From: Clusia tigrina | Lineage: Eukaryota; Arthropoda; Insecta; Diptera; Clusiidae | Length of the DNA: 64,000 nucleotides | Direction of reading: 5' to 3' | Assembly (NCBI GenBank): GCA_920105625.2 | Contig: OV050032.1 | Coordinates: forward strand, 102,718,542 to 102,782,541 | Part shown: piece by piece, positions 42,491-50,541 of the stretch | Position numbering within the stretch: the first letter of the stretch is position 1 | How the letters are laid out: each line of letters begins with the position of its first letter | Made by a program: the position numbers and the translations under genes | Notes under the pieces: model-generated | Databases searched by the model: none | Told to the model about the DNA's origin: nothing | The model's input: only the letters and a program-made list of their open reading frames with translations

Positions 42491-42745
42491 ATTAAGTAGA
42501 GCTATAAGTAAATATGTGCGAAATGAAATTGCGTCTTTAATTTAGGCATTCATTTGAGATGACGTCAGAGCCATGTAAAAGAAGATCGCATATACATGCG
42601 TATGTTTGTAGTATTAAGTAGCTATGTATATACATAAATTAAGTGCAAAACTTAATTGCGCCTTTATTTTAAGCGTTCCTATGAAATCACACCAGACTCT
42701 ATGTAAACGCAGATCGTATATGCATGCATGTATGCATGTATGTGC
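42491..42745 (+). repeat. Degenerate tandem duplication in the leader (about 122 bp)
   Basis: The first unit (42491-42612) starts attaagtagagct and the second (42613-42745) starts attaagtagctat. Both then share, in order, aattgcg with a t-rich run, a ttaatt/tattttaa stretch, tgtaaa..gcagatcg-like or gaagatcg sequence, and tatacatgc/tatgcatgc. Many differences and small indels separate the units, so this is an old duplication. Confidence 0.65.
42560..42567. promoter_or_regulatory. Perfect TGACGTCA (CRE/ATF-type) site
   Basis: An exact 8-bp palindrome matching the CREB/ATF consensus lies in the first copy of the leader duplication. The second copy is changed (tgaaatca). A single match of this length can occur by chance, so function is unproven. 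Confidence 0.25.
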
Positions 42746-43220
42746 GATTGTGTACTGGCAGGGTAGGTAATAGCTATTTCTTTCCTTTGAATTCCTTTGA
42801 TCCGTTGTGCCTGCGGGAAGGAAAAAGAGAGCAAGTGCAAAGCGCTAGAGGAGCATCAATTGCTGAATGCGCAATACGCATTCGGAACTTATAATATGGT
42901 ATGTGAGCAGAGCGATGAGAGCACAGGCAGGTACAGAAAGAAATAGACTAAATTTCAAGAAATAAATAAATTATAGAACAATAAGATAAAATACAGTCCT
43001 CGGAGTTATAGGAGCAGAGCCAACACTGCAATGCTAAAAAATAATAAACGAAGGGCGTATGTGTGTGCTCAAAGCACATACGACAAATTGGTACAGTGCA
43101 TCGGGCTTGAGCAAATAAAAATTATATTATCAGGAAAGCTAAAAGAATTTAGGGGTGAGTGTAATGTGCGCAGCAGACACAGTGCGAGTTTTGTGCAGAG
43201 AATATGCGCAGGCAAGCACT

Positions 43221-43271
43221 ATGCGACGCAGCCATAGACTTGCGCAGTATACTGCGCTATGGCTGCCGCAT
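43221..43271 (+). other. Stem-loop with palindromic loop in the leader
   Basis: Left arm atgcg-ac-gcagccatag (43221-43237) pairs with right arm ctatggctgccgcat (43257-43271). This gives 15 base pairs with a two-base bulge. The sequence between the arms carries the 16-bp perfect palindrome gcgcagtatactgcgc (43242-43257). Retroviral dimerisation signals have this architecture: a stem downstream of the PBS with a self-complementary loop. The analogy is an inference; the base pairing is seen directly. Confidence 0.6.
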
Positions 43272-43385
43272 TGCTGGCGGCCGACAGTAAGGCGGTGTGT
43301 CTGCTGAAAGTTTTGTGCAAATAGCTGAATGTTTTGTGCAAATGAACGAATAAACCAATGCAGTTATTCGTCTAAAAATTTAAAT

Positions 43386-43935
43386 ATGAGCGAGCGAAAT
43401 TATGTGCTAATGAGCGAATAGACCAGTGCGGTTATTCGTCTCAACATTTAATTATGAACGAGCGAAAATTATGTGCAAATGAGCGAATAAACCAGTGCGG
43501 TTATTCGACTAAAAAATTAAATATGATCGAGCGAAAATTATGTGCAAATGAGAGAATAGGCCAGTGCGGTTATTCGTCTCAAAATTTCGTTATGAGCGAG
43601 CGAAAATTATGTGCAAATGAGCGAATAAACCAGTGCGGTTATTCGTCTCAAAATTTAAATATGAGCGAGCGAAATTATGTGCTAATGAGCGAATAGACCA
43701 GTGCGGTTATTCGTCTCAACATTTAATTATGAACGAGCGAAAATTATGTGCAAATGAGCGAATAAACCAGTGCGGTTATTCGACTAAAAAATTAAATATG
43801 ATCGAGCGAAAATTATGTGCAAATGAGAGAATAGGCCAGTGCGGTTATTCGTCTCAAAATTTAGTTATGAGCGAGCGAAAATTATGTGCAAATGAGCGAA
43901 TAAACCAGTGCGGTTATTCGTCTCAAAATTTAGTT
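43386..43935 (+). repeat. 275-bp four-unit duplication inside the leader minisatellite
   Basis: Units 43386-43660 (68+69+69+69 bp) are repeated at 43661-43935 in the same order. By eye only about three bases differ, all in the tails of the third and fourth units (fragments such as aatttcgtt versus aatttagtt). The distinctive 68-bp unit with gcgaaattatgtgctaatg heads each copy. The array thus grew by block duplication. Confidence 0.85.
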
Positions 43936-44172
43936 ATGAGGGAGCGAAAATTATGTGCAAATGAGAGAATAGACCCGTGCGGTTATTCGTCTCAAAATTT
44001 AGTTATGAGCGAGCGAAAATTATGTGCAAATGAGCGAATAAACCAGTGCGGTTATTCGTCTCAAAATTTAGTTATGAGCGAGCGAAAATTATGTGCAAAT
44101 GAGCGAATAAACCAGTGCGGTTATTCGACTCAAAATTTAAGATTTGAGCGAGCATTGGAGCAAATAATTTAG
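43729..44172 (+). other. Open frame through the leader repeats (23-residue Cys-containing repeat)
   Basis: Because most units are 69 bp (23 codons), one frame stays open for 147 codons from an ATG at 43729. It would encode a repeat of the pattern SERKLCANERINQCGYS followed by SQNLVM, with two cysteines per unit. A similar short frame starts at 43454 and ends where a 68-bp unit shifts the phase. I know of no BEL protein of this kind. The openness is explained by the repeat length, and the conserved hairpin suggests that the RNA or DNA, not a peptide, is what is kept. Translation is unlikely but not excluded. Confidence 0.2.
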
Positions 44173-44538
44173 TGCTAGTGAGCGAATTAACCAATGTGGT
44201 TATTCGGCTCAAAAAATTATATAAGAGCGAGCATTGGAGCAAATAATTTCGTGGTAGTGAGCGAATTAACCAATGTGGTTATTCGGCTCAAAAATTATAT
44301 AATAGCCAGCATTGTTGCAAATAATTGCGTGCTAGTGAACGAATAAACCAATGTGGTTATGCGGCTCAAAAATTATATAAGAGCGAGAATTGGTGCAAAT
44401 AATTGTTTGCTAGTGAGCGAATAAACCAATGTGGTTATGCGGCTCAGGAAATTAAATAAGAGCGTGCTTTAGTGCTGAGCTTGTGAGCTAAGTGGGTGAA
44501 TAAACCAGTGTGGTTATTCGACTCAAAAATTTTAAAGC

Positions 44539-44691
44539 ACAAAAATGAAGTGTTGGCATGGCTGCAGAAGGAACAAGGAGGAAACAGTTTTTTCTTCTTT
44601 CAAAATTAGTTAATTTTTCTTCTTTTCAACAACAACAGAGCAACAATAACAGAGCAACACTAACTGAGAAAAATAACAGAGCAACGACAAG
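44539..44691 (+). other. Leader segment between repeat array and gag
   Basis: About 150 bp of AT-rich sequence with acaacaacagagcaac-like runs immediately upstream of the gag ATG. CAA-rich sequence before a start codon is common in dipteran 5' leaders. No gene is seen. Confidence 0.5.
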
Positions 44692-45740
44692 ATGAGCTAC
44701 GGGCAACACCAGTCTGCCTACAAAGCCATCCGAAGAGCAGCAGAGTACGTCATAGTTGACGAGTTTGGGCGACAAGGGTTTGATGAAGCCAAGGTGCGTT
44801 TGATTCGTTTGGAGCAACAGTGGGAGCGTTTTAATCAGCTCCATGAGGAGTTAACATCCCGAGCGAAGCGCGATGAGAGCGCCGATCTAGACAGTTCGAT
44901 GGAGCTAGCAGAGCGGCGGTACTTCGAAGCGAGCGGTGCTCTGAAGGGTGTAACTGAGCAAGTGGGCACAGCAAGGAGCGCAGAGCAGAGTGCAAAGCAG
45001 CCGATCTCAGTGCAGCTGACCATGTCATTCCAGCAGCATGACCTCCAGAACACTTAGGGGGAATTTGACGGCAGCGTGACCAAGTGGCACGGTTTTCGCG
45101 ATTGGTTCGCCGCTGCGGCACATAGCAATGAGCAAATAGCGGTCTCTTACAAATTCTCATATTTGAAGAAGTCACTCACCCATAAGGCAGCGCGCACGTT
45201 GGGTGATTGGGAGCTCACTGACAACGGGTACAATGAAACGTGGGAGCGGCTCAACCAAATATATGACCGCAAGTACCCGGTATGCCTTCCTGGAGGAGCA
45301 GGCCTCTGCTCTACCAGCACGGGAAGCGAGGCGAGCGCATCAATTGGAGCACGGGCGCGATCGAGCAACGGGCGCAGTACCCAAGAGCAGGGAGAGAATG
45401 GGCCACGGTGTGAGTGCAACGGGAGCAGCACCGATACGAGCAAGCCAAGACAAGCTGTGCGAGATATGCAGCGCAGTTCACGCAGTGTCCAGAATTCGTG
45501 TCACTCAATTTGAGAGCTAGGCAGGAGCTAGTTGGCAAACGCAACCTGTGCCACAACTGCCTGAAGAAGGGGCATAAGGCGTCGGAGTGTTTTGCGGGGC
45601 CATTTTTACGGTGCCCAGAGGCGCAGAAGCACAATAGCGTGCTATATGCAAAAAGGGAGCCACAGCAGCAGGTGTTGGTGGCACAGCAGCCAGAGCGGGG
45701 AGCCGCCGCAGCAACAATGCTGAAGGCTAAGAGCGATTGA
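44692..45740 (+). pseudogene. gag: BEL-type gag, broken (stop plus two frameshifts)
   Basis: Gag forms the particle shell and binds genomic RNA. The ATG at 44692 opens a 121-codon frame with charged, coiled-coil-prone sequence (WERFNQLHEEL, MELAERRYFEA) and ends at an in-frame TAG at 45055. The same frame resumes at once with GEFDGSVTKWHGFRDWF and YKFSYLKKSLTHKAA, the conserved core of the BEL Gag (DUF1759-type) region. Similarity then moves to the second frame near 45275 (AFLEEQ, later LCEICSAVH) and to the third near 45487 (CPEFVSLNLRARQELV). The third frame holds a zinc knuckle, CX2CX4HX4C, at 45549-45590, followed by CPEAQKHN, a trace of the usual second Cys/His cluster. At least one nonsense change and two frame changes therefore prevent a full Gag from this copy. 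Relics of GAG-rich codons match the GAGC bias of the whole element. Confidence 0.85.
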
Positions 45741-45892
45741 CGGTACAGCAACCTTGTAAAGCGCGCAAGGGTAGCAGAGCCGGGGCGAAGTGCCAGCTTT
45801 AAGAGCTTTTTAAACTTTAAATTAAAAAAAAAAAAAACATAGTAGAGCATTAAAAAAAAGAGCGAGAATGATTATTTAGAGACAGAGTTTTG
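45741..45892 (+). other. Gag-protease junction with A-rich tract; catalytic half of protease not found
   Basis: This stretch contains a run of 14 A (45824-45837) and a second run of 8 A near 45852, with stops in all frames. In BEL elements the aspartic protease active site (D-S/T-G) lies between the zinc knuckle and the ADPEF-like tail. I find no such motif here, and the distance is shorter than expected. A deletion is likely. Confidence 0.5.
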
Positions 45893-46039
45893 GGGGCTAC
45901 CAAGAGAATGTACTGGTGCCCAGTTTTGCCAGCAAGAGATTTAGTGGAGATACCCATGCATTTTAAGAATGAGGGTTTATGGGCGGATCCTGAGTTTTGG
46001 AAGGCGAGACCAGTCGAGCTACTGTTAGGAGCAAATTAA
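45893..46039 (+). pseudogene. pol: BEL protease C-terminal remnant
   Basis: One frame reads YWCPVLPARDLVEIP and then ADPEFWKARPVELLLGAN before a TAA at 46037. The LP...P, LADP.F and ELLLGA-type motifs mark the C-terminal part of the BEL/Pao retropepsin-like domain. The upstream catalytic half is not recognisable. The next pol segment continues in another frame, so a frameshift lies near 46040. Confidence 0.7.
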
Positions 46040-46046
46040 GGCGATA

Positions 46047-46990
46047 ATGCCAAATGAGGTGCAAGGCATTGCCATACATGAGAGCATGTTTGGGCTAGTC
46101 ATTTTCTGGGCACAACCCTGTGAGAGAGATGAGGAGCAGGAAGTGGAGCAAAATTTTATGGAGACTTATATTAGAGATGAAACAGGGCGTTTTATTGTGA
46201 CAATTCCAGTGAAAGAGACGGTGCAAGGTTTAGGCACTTCAAAGGCAATAGCATTGCGCAGGTTTATGTACTTGGAGCGGAAATTAGAGAAAGACTCAGA
46301 GCTGAGAGAGCAATACGTAGAATTCATGAGAGAGTATGAGAGATTAGGGCATATGAAGTGCGCTATACAACCACCAAGAGTGGACGAGCCAGTTTATTAT
46401 ATCCCACATCACTGTGTTACCAAAAAATTTCTGGTGGTTTTTGACGCTAGCTGCCAAACGAATCGTGGCATATCTCTGAATCAAGTGCAATGTTTAGGCG
46501 ATAAGTTACAAAAGGATCTTTACGAAATTGTCATGAGATTTAGGCGTCATAAGATTGCGATATGTGCAGACATCAAGAAGATGTTCCGGCAAGTGCGTGT
46601 TGCCGAAAGGGAATGAAATTTGCAAAGAATCTTTTGGCGAGAGCATAGTGGTGAGCCATTACGACAATAGGGTTTAACGGTTGTAACGTAGGGAATGTCC
46701 CCCGCTTATAATGCTGTGCGAGCTTTAATACAATGTGCTAGGGAGGCGATAGATGAATACCCAAGAGCAGCGGACATCATAGAGAGTGACTTCTATATGA
46801 CTGTGCTACAGGCGCACTATCTGAGCAAGAAGCAATTGTGCTCGCGAAAGAGACAGACACTGTCTTAAAAGGCGGCGGCTGTGCCAAAAAGACTAATCAG
46901 GGCAATGAGAGCGGAGAGAGAAGAAGAGATGTTATTCCCGAGAGAAGACGAGATGTCAGTGCTAGGGCTGAAATGGCTGATAGAAGAAGA
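46047..46990 (+). pseudogene. pol: BEL reverse transcriptase, broken at the catalytic motif
   Basis: Reverse transcriptase copies the element RNA into DNA. The first 189 codons are well preserved: SMFGLVIFW, GRFIVTIPV, LGTSKAIALRRFMYLERKL, YERLGHMK, YYIPHHCVTKKF, VVFDAS, SLNQVQCLGDKLQKDLYEI and the first catalytic aspartate in CADIKKMFRQV. A TGA follows at 46614, and the frame then carries two more stops before SDFY. At 46794-46805 the expected Y-x-D-D box reads Y-M-T-V. The next recognisable stretch, TGALSEQEAIVLAKE, is in another frame, so a frameshift or small deletion falls exactly in the active site. Another shift precedes SVLGLKWLIEEDKN at about 46956. RT activity from this copy is not possible. 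Confidence 0.85.
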
Positions 46991-47035
46991 CAAAAATTCA
47001 CCCTTGTGATGAAGACTCCTGCATTGCGAGAGAGC
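46990..47035 (+). other. Probable large deletion junction (RNase H missing)
   Basis: The LGLKW motif near 46965-46980 normally precedes a long RT C-terminal and RNase H region, several hundred residues before the LWxxGPxWL motif. Here that motif starts at 47052, only about 80 bp later. No DAS/GYGA-like or ExR RNase H motifs are seen. A deletion of roughly 1 kb is inferred from family architecture. Confidence 0.6.
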
Positions 47036-48240
47036 TAGTTTGTAATAAGCTCTGGTTATATGGACCGGAGTGGTTACGTAAATCAGAAATCATTTGGCCA
47101 GCCAACATTTTTGAGCCGGAAAAACCAACGAAAGGGCTTAACGAGCTGGGAGCGTATCACGTGAAATACTCACGCGAGTTTTTGCAAATATTTATACCGA
47201 GCAGGGGCAAGAGCATGGCGCTGATTGACTATGCGCGAAGTCTAGAGAAGAGCATCAACATATTGAGCTACATCATCAGGTTTGTGCGAAGAGCAAGGCA
47301 CAGAAAGAGGAGGCGCAGAACTCGGCACAACAACCGAGTAGTGCAAGCGCCAACAGTGGAAGAGAAATGTGAAGCAACGGACTTCCTGCTTAAGCAGGCG
47401 CAGGAGAGCGATTACAGACAAGAGATAGACAAACTAAGAGAGATTGGGTAGGTGCAAGAAGGGAGCAAAATTAGTGCGTTGAATCCAATAATGGACAGCA
47501 AGGGCCTATTGAGAGCGGGCGGGCGATTGGGGAGATCAGAAGAAGCCTATGAAATGATGCTTCCGGTGATAGTGAAGGATGGTTCTCGAACAGCATGGCT
47601 GATAATGGACCACGCTCATCGTATGACTAAGCATGGTGCTGTGCAAGTGATGATGCAATTCAGCAGACAAAAGTTTTGGATTCCAAAACTACGGAGCCAA
47701 TTAAGAGCTTTTCTCCACAAGTGCGTGGTGTGCGCGCGCTATAATCGCAGACTTGAGCAACAGCTGATGTCTGAATTGCCAGGCGACAGGGTGCAAGTGG
47801 GCAAGCCTTTTCTATATACAGGTATTGATTGCGCAGGTCCTTTTAGAGCAAAGGGAGTGCAAAGAGCAGGAGAGCGAAAGAGGGAGCGTAAGTGCTGGGT
47901 GGCTATATTTGTTTGCCTAAAAACAAAGGCCATTCATATTGACATTGTTTTTGATTTAACCTCTATAGACTTTATTGCTTGTTATGAGCGCATTATTTGC
48001 AGAAGAGGGAGATGTGAGCGAACATAAAGTGACAATGGTACATCATTTGTAGGGGCGGCAAGGGAGCTGAGAAGAGCACGAGAGAGCTGCCAAGTAAGAT
48101 ATGTTTTTGAGCATATGAGCAACAAGGGGACAGAATGGGTATTCATGACGCCAGCAGCACCGCATTATGGCGGAATATATGAAGCTACTGTGAAGTCAAT
48201 GAAGTACCACCTCACGCGCATTGCTGAGCAAAAGATTTGA
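47036..48240 (+). pseudogene. pol: BEL integrase with upstream connection domain, two in-frame stops
   Basis: Integrase joins element DNA to the target. The region starts with LWLYGPEWLRKSEIIWP, shifts frame near 47150, and continues with FLLKQAQESDY and LLRAGGRLGR. The zinc-binding domain is intact: histidines in HAHRMTKHG (47611-47634) and cysteines in CVVC (47722-47733). The catalytic triad is present: Asp in GIDCAGPF (47827), Asp in SDNGT (48031) and Glu in GGIYEATVKS (48181). A TAG at 47449 precedes the integrase core. A TAA at 48025 sits immediately before SDNGT, between the first and second catalytic residues. A TGA ends the frame at 48238. About 60 residues seem to be missing before the following LTPGHFLIG segment. 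The catalytic residues survive, but the reading frame does not. Confidence 0.85.
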
Positions 48241-48721
48241 ACACAAGAGTAGTTATCTACCCTCCTAGTAGAGATCGAAGCAATTTTGAACTCAAGGTCT
48301 TTGACACCTTGAGTGATGATGCGGAAGATATTCAGGCCTTGACGCCAGGGCATTTTTTGATAGGGGAGCCATTGATCATTCCCGTACCATTCGTGAGCGA
48401 GCAGCAGTCAAACATGAAAGGAGCAAGTTTATGGAGAGCACGTCAGAAAATAATTGAGCATTTCTGGAAGAGATGGAGAGAGGAATATTTGACGGCGCTG
48501 CAAGAGCGTAAAAAATTGCGCAGAGAACGAGAGCCAATGAGCCTGGATCAATTAGTGCTGATCAAGAGTGAACTTTTTCCACCAGCGCAATGGGTTTTGG
48601 GCTTAGTGAGCTAATAAGGAGCCGAAATGGTATATGTTCAGTCATTGTGCAGACGGCCACAAACCGTCTGACAAGGCCTGTTCCGAAGATACGTGTGCTT
48701 CCAATTGACCCGAGCGAATAG
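48241..48721 (+). pseudogene. pol: BEL pol C-terminal domain (LTPGHFLIG / DUF5641-type), frameshifted
   Basis: The frame from about 48298 reads DTLSDDAEDIQALTPGHFLIGEPL, followed by FWKRWREEYLTALQERKK and PPAQWVLG. These are hallmarks of the domain that follows integrase in BEL/Pao polyproteins. The frame ends at 48614. A second frame, open from 48602, carries TATNRLTRPVPKIRVLPID and stops at 48719-48721, the usual end of BEL Pol. One frameshift near 48600 therefore separates the two parts. No envelope-like frame follows, and the 3' LTR starts 53 bp later. Confidence 0.8.
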
Positions 48722-48734
48722 AGGGCGGCTTTAT

Positions 48735-48752
48735 GAAAGCAGAGACAAGAGG
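48735..48752 (+). promoter_or_regulatory. Candidate polypurine tract
   Basis: gaaagcagagacaagagg is the most purine-rich stretch near the 3' LTR, but it ends 22 bp before it. A typical tract abuts the LTR, and here only gcggggac does so (48767-48774). The assignment is weak. The 6-bp inverted repeat caagag/ctcttg (48745-48762) overlaps this region. Confidence 0.3.
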
Positions 48753-48774
48753 TCCTTCTCTTGCTCGCGGGGAC

Positions 48775-49031
48775 TGTATCAAATGCAACCATGCGTTTGA
48801 GTTTCCGCACATAGCGAAAATAGGTTCAGCGAGTATTTGAAAGTTTAGTTCGTTTCTGACGATGGAACTGTGCTGTTGTGCCAATGGAGCAGTGCGAGAG
48901 ATCGCAAGGAGCAGTGCGGTGGTGATGTGCAGTGCACACATATGTATAATATACATACTTATATTTTAAGTGCATATGGGCCGGAATCCATGTGCAGGGA
49001 GCTGAGCCAGGAGAGCGGTGCAGAGCAGGAG

Positions 49032-49072
<41 letters not shown>

Positions 49073-49386
49073 AAGAGCAAGTATGAGCGGTGCCACAGGT
49101 ATTCCTAGAGCCAATTTCTGTAAACATACATTCGCTGAATATATGTCTTTCTATATATTTATATACATGTATATCTGTATGTGCTAGTAATGTTTTGTTT
49201 CCAATTATATTTTGTACACATGCATCCCATACATGCCGACTTATTGTTGAGCTACATATGTATGTGCATAATTATAAGAGCAATAAAAAGTGGTTTTTCG
49301 TATGCTTTTCCACTTAAAACAATTGTGTTTTTATTTAAGTCGGATTGCAGTAAGTATTGCCATAGTTTCATTGTCGATTCGATACA
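48775..49386 (+). repeat. 3' LTR (612 bp)
   Basis: This is a direct repeat of the 5' LTR with the same termini, and its TA tract has 18 units (49034-49069). It provides the polyadenylation signal for element transcripts. Near-perfect identity to the 5' LTR is expected shortly after insertion, because both are copied from one template during reverse transcription. Confidence 0.96.
49282..49287 (+). terminator. AATAAA polyadenylation signal in 3' LTR
   Basis: The same hexamer as in the 5' LTR is placed to direct 3'-end formation of the element transcript. No other AATAAA is obvious nearby in the LTR. Confidence 0.5.
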
Positions 49387-49391
49387 AACTT
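49387..49391. repeat. Target-site duplication, right copy (aactt)
   Basis: This is the partner of the left copy. The satellite continues directly as aactttttactggagcg. Confidence 0.92.
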
Positions 49392-50541
49392 TTTACTGGA
49401 GCGTCATAAAACCTTGAAATTTTGTAACAATGAAGTACCCGAGACTCTTGTCAATTTAAGCCATCGCTCAAAGCTATGCTACCCTAGAGTCCCAAATCAA
49501 ACACTGATAAAACTTCAAATGGCCCTAACTTCTATATGGTACGTCCTACACCTATCAAAGTTTGCAACACACAAATGCTTGTAACTTTTTACTGGAGCGT
49601 CATAAAACCTTGAAATTTTGAAACAATAAAGTACTCGAGCCTCTTGTCCATTTAAGCCATCGCTCAAAGCTATGCTACCCTAGAGTCCCAAATCAAACAC
49701 TGATAAAACTTCAAATGGCCCTAACTTCTTTACGGTACGTCCTACACCTATCAAAGTTTGCAACATACAAATGCTTGTAACTTTTTACTGGAGCGTCATA
49801 AAACCTTGAAATTTTGAAACAATAAAGTACTCGAGCCTCTTGTCCATTTAAGCCATCGCTCAAAGCTATGCTACCCTAGAGTCCCAAATCAAACACTGAT
49901 AAAACTTCAAATGGCCCTAACTTCTATATGGTACGTCCTACACCTATCAAAGTTTGCAACACACAAATGCTTGTAACTTTTTACTGGAGCGTCATAAAAC
50001 CTTGAAATTTTGAAACAATAAAGTACTCGAGCCTCTTGTCCATTTAAGCCATCGCTCAAAGCTATGCTACCCTAGAGTCCCAAATCAAACACTGATAAAA
50101 CTTCAAATGGCCCTAACTTCTTTACGGTACGTCCTACACCTATCAAAGTTTGCAAAATACAAATGCTTGTAACTTTTTAGTGGAGCGTCATAAAACCTTG
50201 AAATTTTGAAACAATAAAGTACTCGAGCCTCTTGTCAATTTAAGCCATCGCTCAAAGCTATGCTACCCTAGAGTCCCAAATCAAACACTGATAAAACTTC
50301 AAATGGCCCTAACTTCTTTACGGTACGTCCTACACCTATCAAAGTTTGCAACATACAAATGCTTGTAACTTTTTACTGGAGCGTCATAAAACCTTGAAAT
50401 TTTGTAACAATGAAGTACCCGAGACTCTTGTCCATTTAAGCCATCGCTCAAAGCTATGCTACCCTAGAGTCCCAAATCAAACACTGTTAAAACTTCAAAT
50501 GGCCCTAACTTCTTTACGGTACGTCCTACACCTATCAAAGT

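Larger units (their letters stand above)
42447..43316 (+). other. Untranslated leader, first part
   Basis: About 870 bp between the primer-binding site and the repeat array show no credible gene. The segment contains the degenerate duplication at 42491-42745, AT-rich tracts with tacatatgtatg-like motifs, and the stem-loop at 43221-43271. The short open frames here show no similarity that I recognise. Packaging, dimerisation or regulatory functions would be expected in such a region. Confidence 0.7.
43317..44538 (+). repeat. 17-unit leader minisatellite (69-bp then 78/79-bp units) forming hairpins
   Basis: After a partial first unit near 43317-43385, units start at 43386, 43454, 43523, 43592, 43661, 43729, 43798, 43867, 43936, 44005 and 44074. 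They are 68 or 69 bp long, except the last of these, which is 72 bp. More diverged 78/79-bp units start at 44146, 44225, 44303, 44381 and 44460. A typical unit carries atgtgcaaatgagcg, then gaataaacc-agtgc-ggttattcg. The last part can form a stem of up to 12 bp, for example GAGCGAATA(A)ACC with GGTTATTCG(T)CTC at 43894-43924. In the 79-bp units the loop and one stem position change, but up to 12 pairs remain possible. It lies between the PBS and gag, where Gypsy carries its insulator repeats; a similar role here is speculation. Confidence 0.85.
41796..49386 (+). mobile_element. BEL/Pao-type LTR retrotransposon, 7,591 bp, coding-defective
   Basis: The element is bounded by two nearly identical LTRs with TGTATC...GATACA ends and flanked by a 5-bp target duplication, aactt. 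Its order is 5' LTR, tRNA-like primer-binding site, long repetitive leader, gag, protease remnant, RT remnant, integrase, C-terminal domain and 3' LTR. Family-typical sequences support BEL/Pao rather than Gypsy or Copia: a Gag with YKFSYLKKSL-like motif and CCHC knuckle, protease tail ADPEFW...ELLLGA, RT with YYIPHH and VVFDAS, integrase with SDNGT, and a C-terminal domain with LTPGHFLIG. The integrase lies after RT/RNase H. No env frame is present, because pol ends 53 bp before the 3' LTR. Multiple stops, frameshifts and deletions make it non-autonomous. The near-identical LTRs point to recent insertion. Confidence 0.95.

Noticed and set aside
41891..42545. Short plus-strand frames in the 5' LTR (repeated in the 3' LTR)
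   Set aside because: They include TA-tract translation and AT-rich low-complexity sequence. LTRs of BEL elements are not coding.
43031..43237. 68-codon frame in the leader
   Set aside because: No recognisable domain, and it ends inside the stem-loop arm. It is compatible with chance in a 900-bp leader.
43317..44538. Possible CRISPR-like repeat-spacer array
   Set aside because: Whole 69-79 bp units repeat without unique spacers, no cas genes are present, and the setting is an animal retrotransposon leader.
44626..45850. Several minus-strand frames opposite gag (up to 179 codons)
   Set aside because: They lie antisense to recognisable Gag sequence with the CCHC knuckle, and their composition is the complement of the GAG-rich coding strand.
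48721..48774. Possible env gene after pol
   Set aside because: Only 53 bp separate the pol stop from the 3' LTR.
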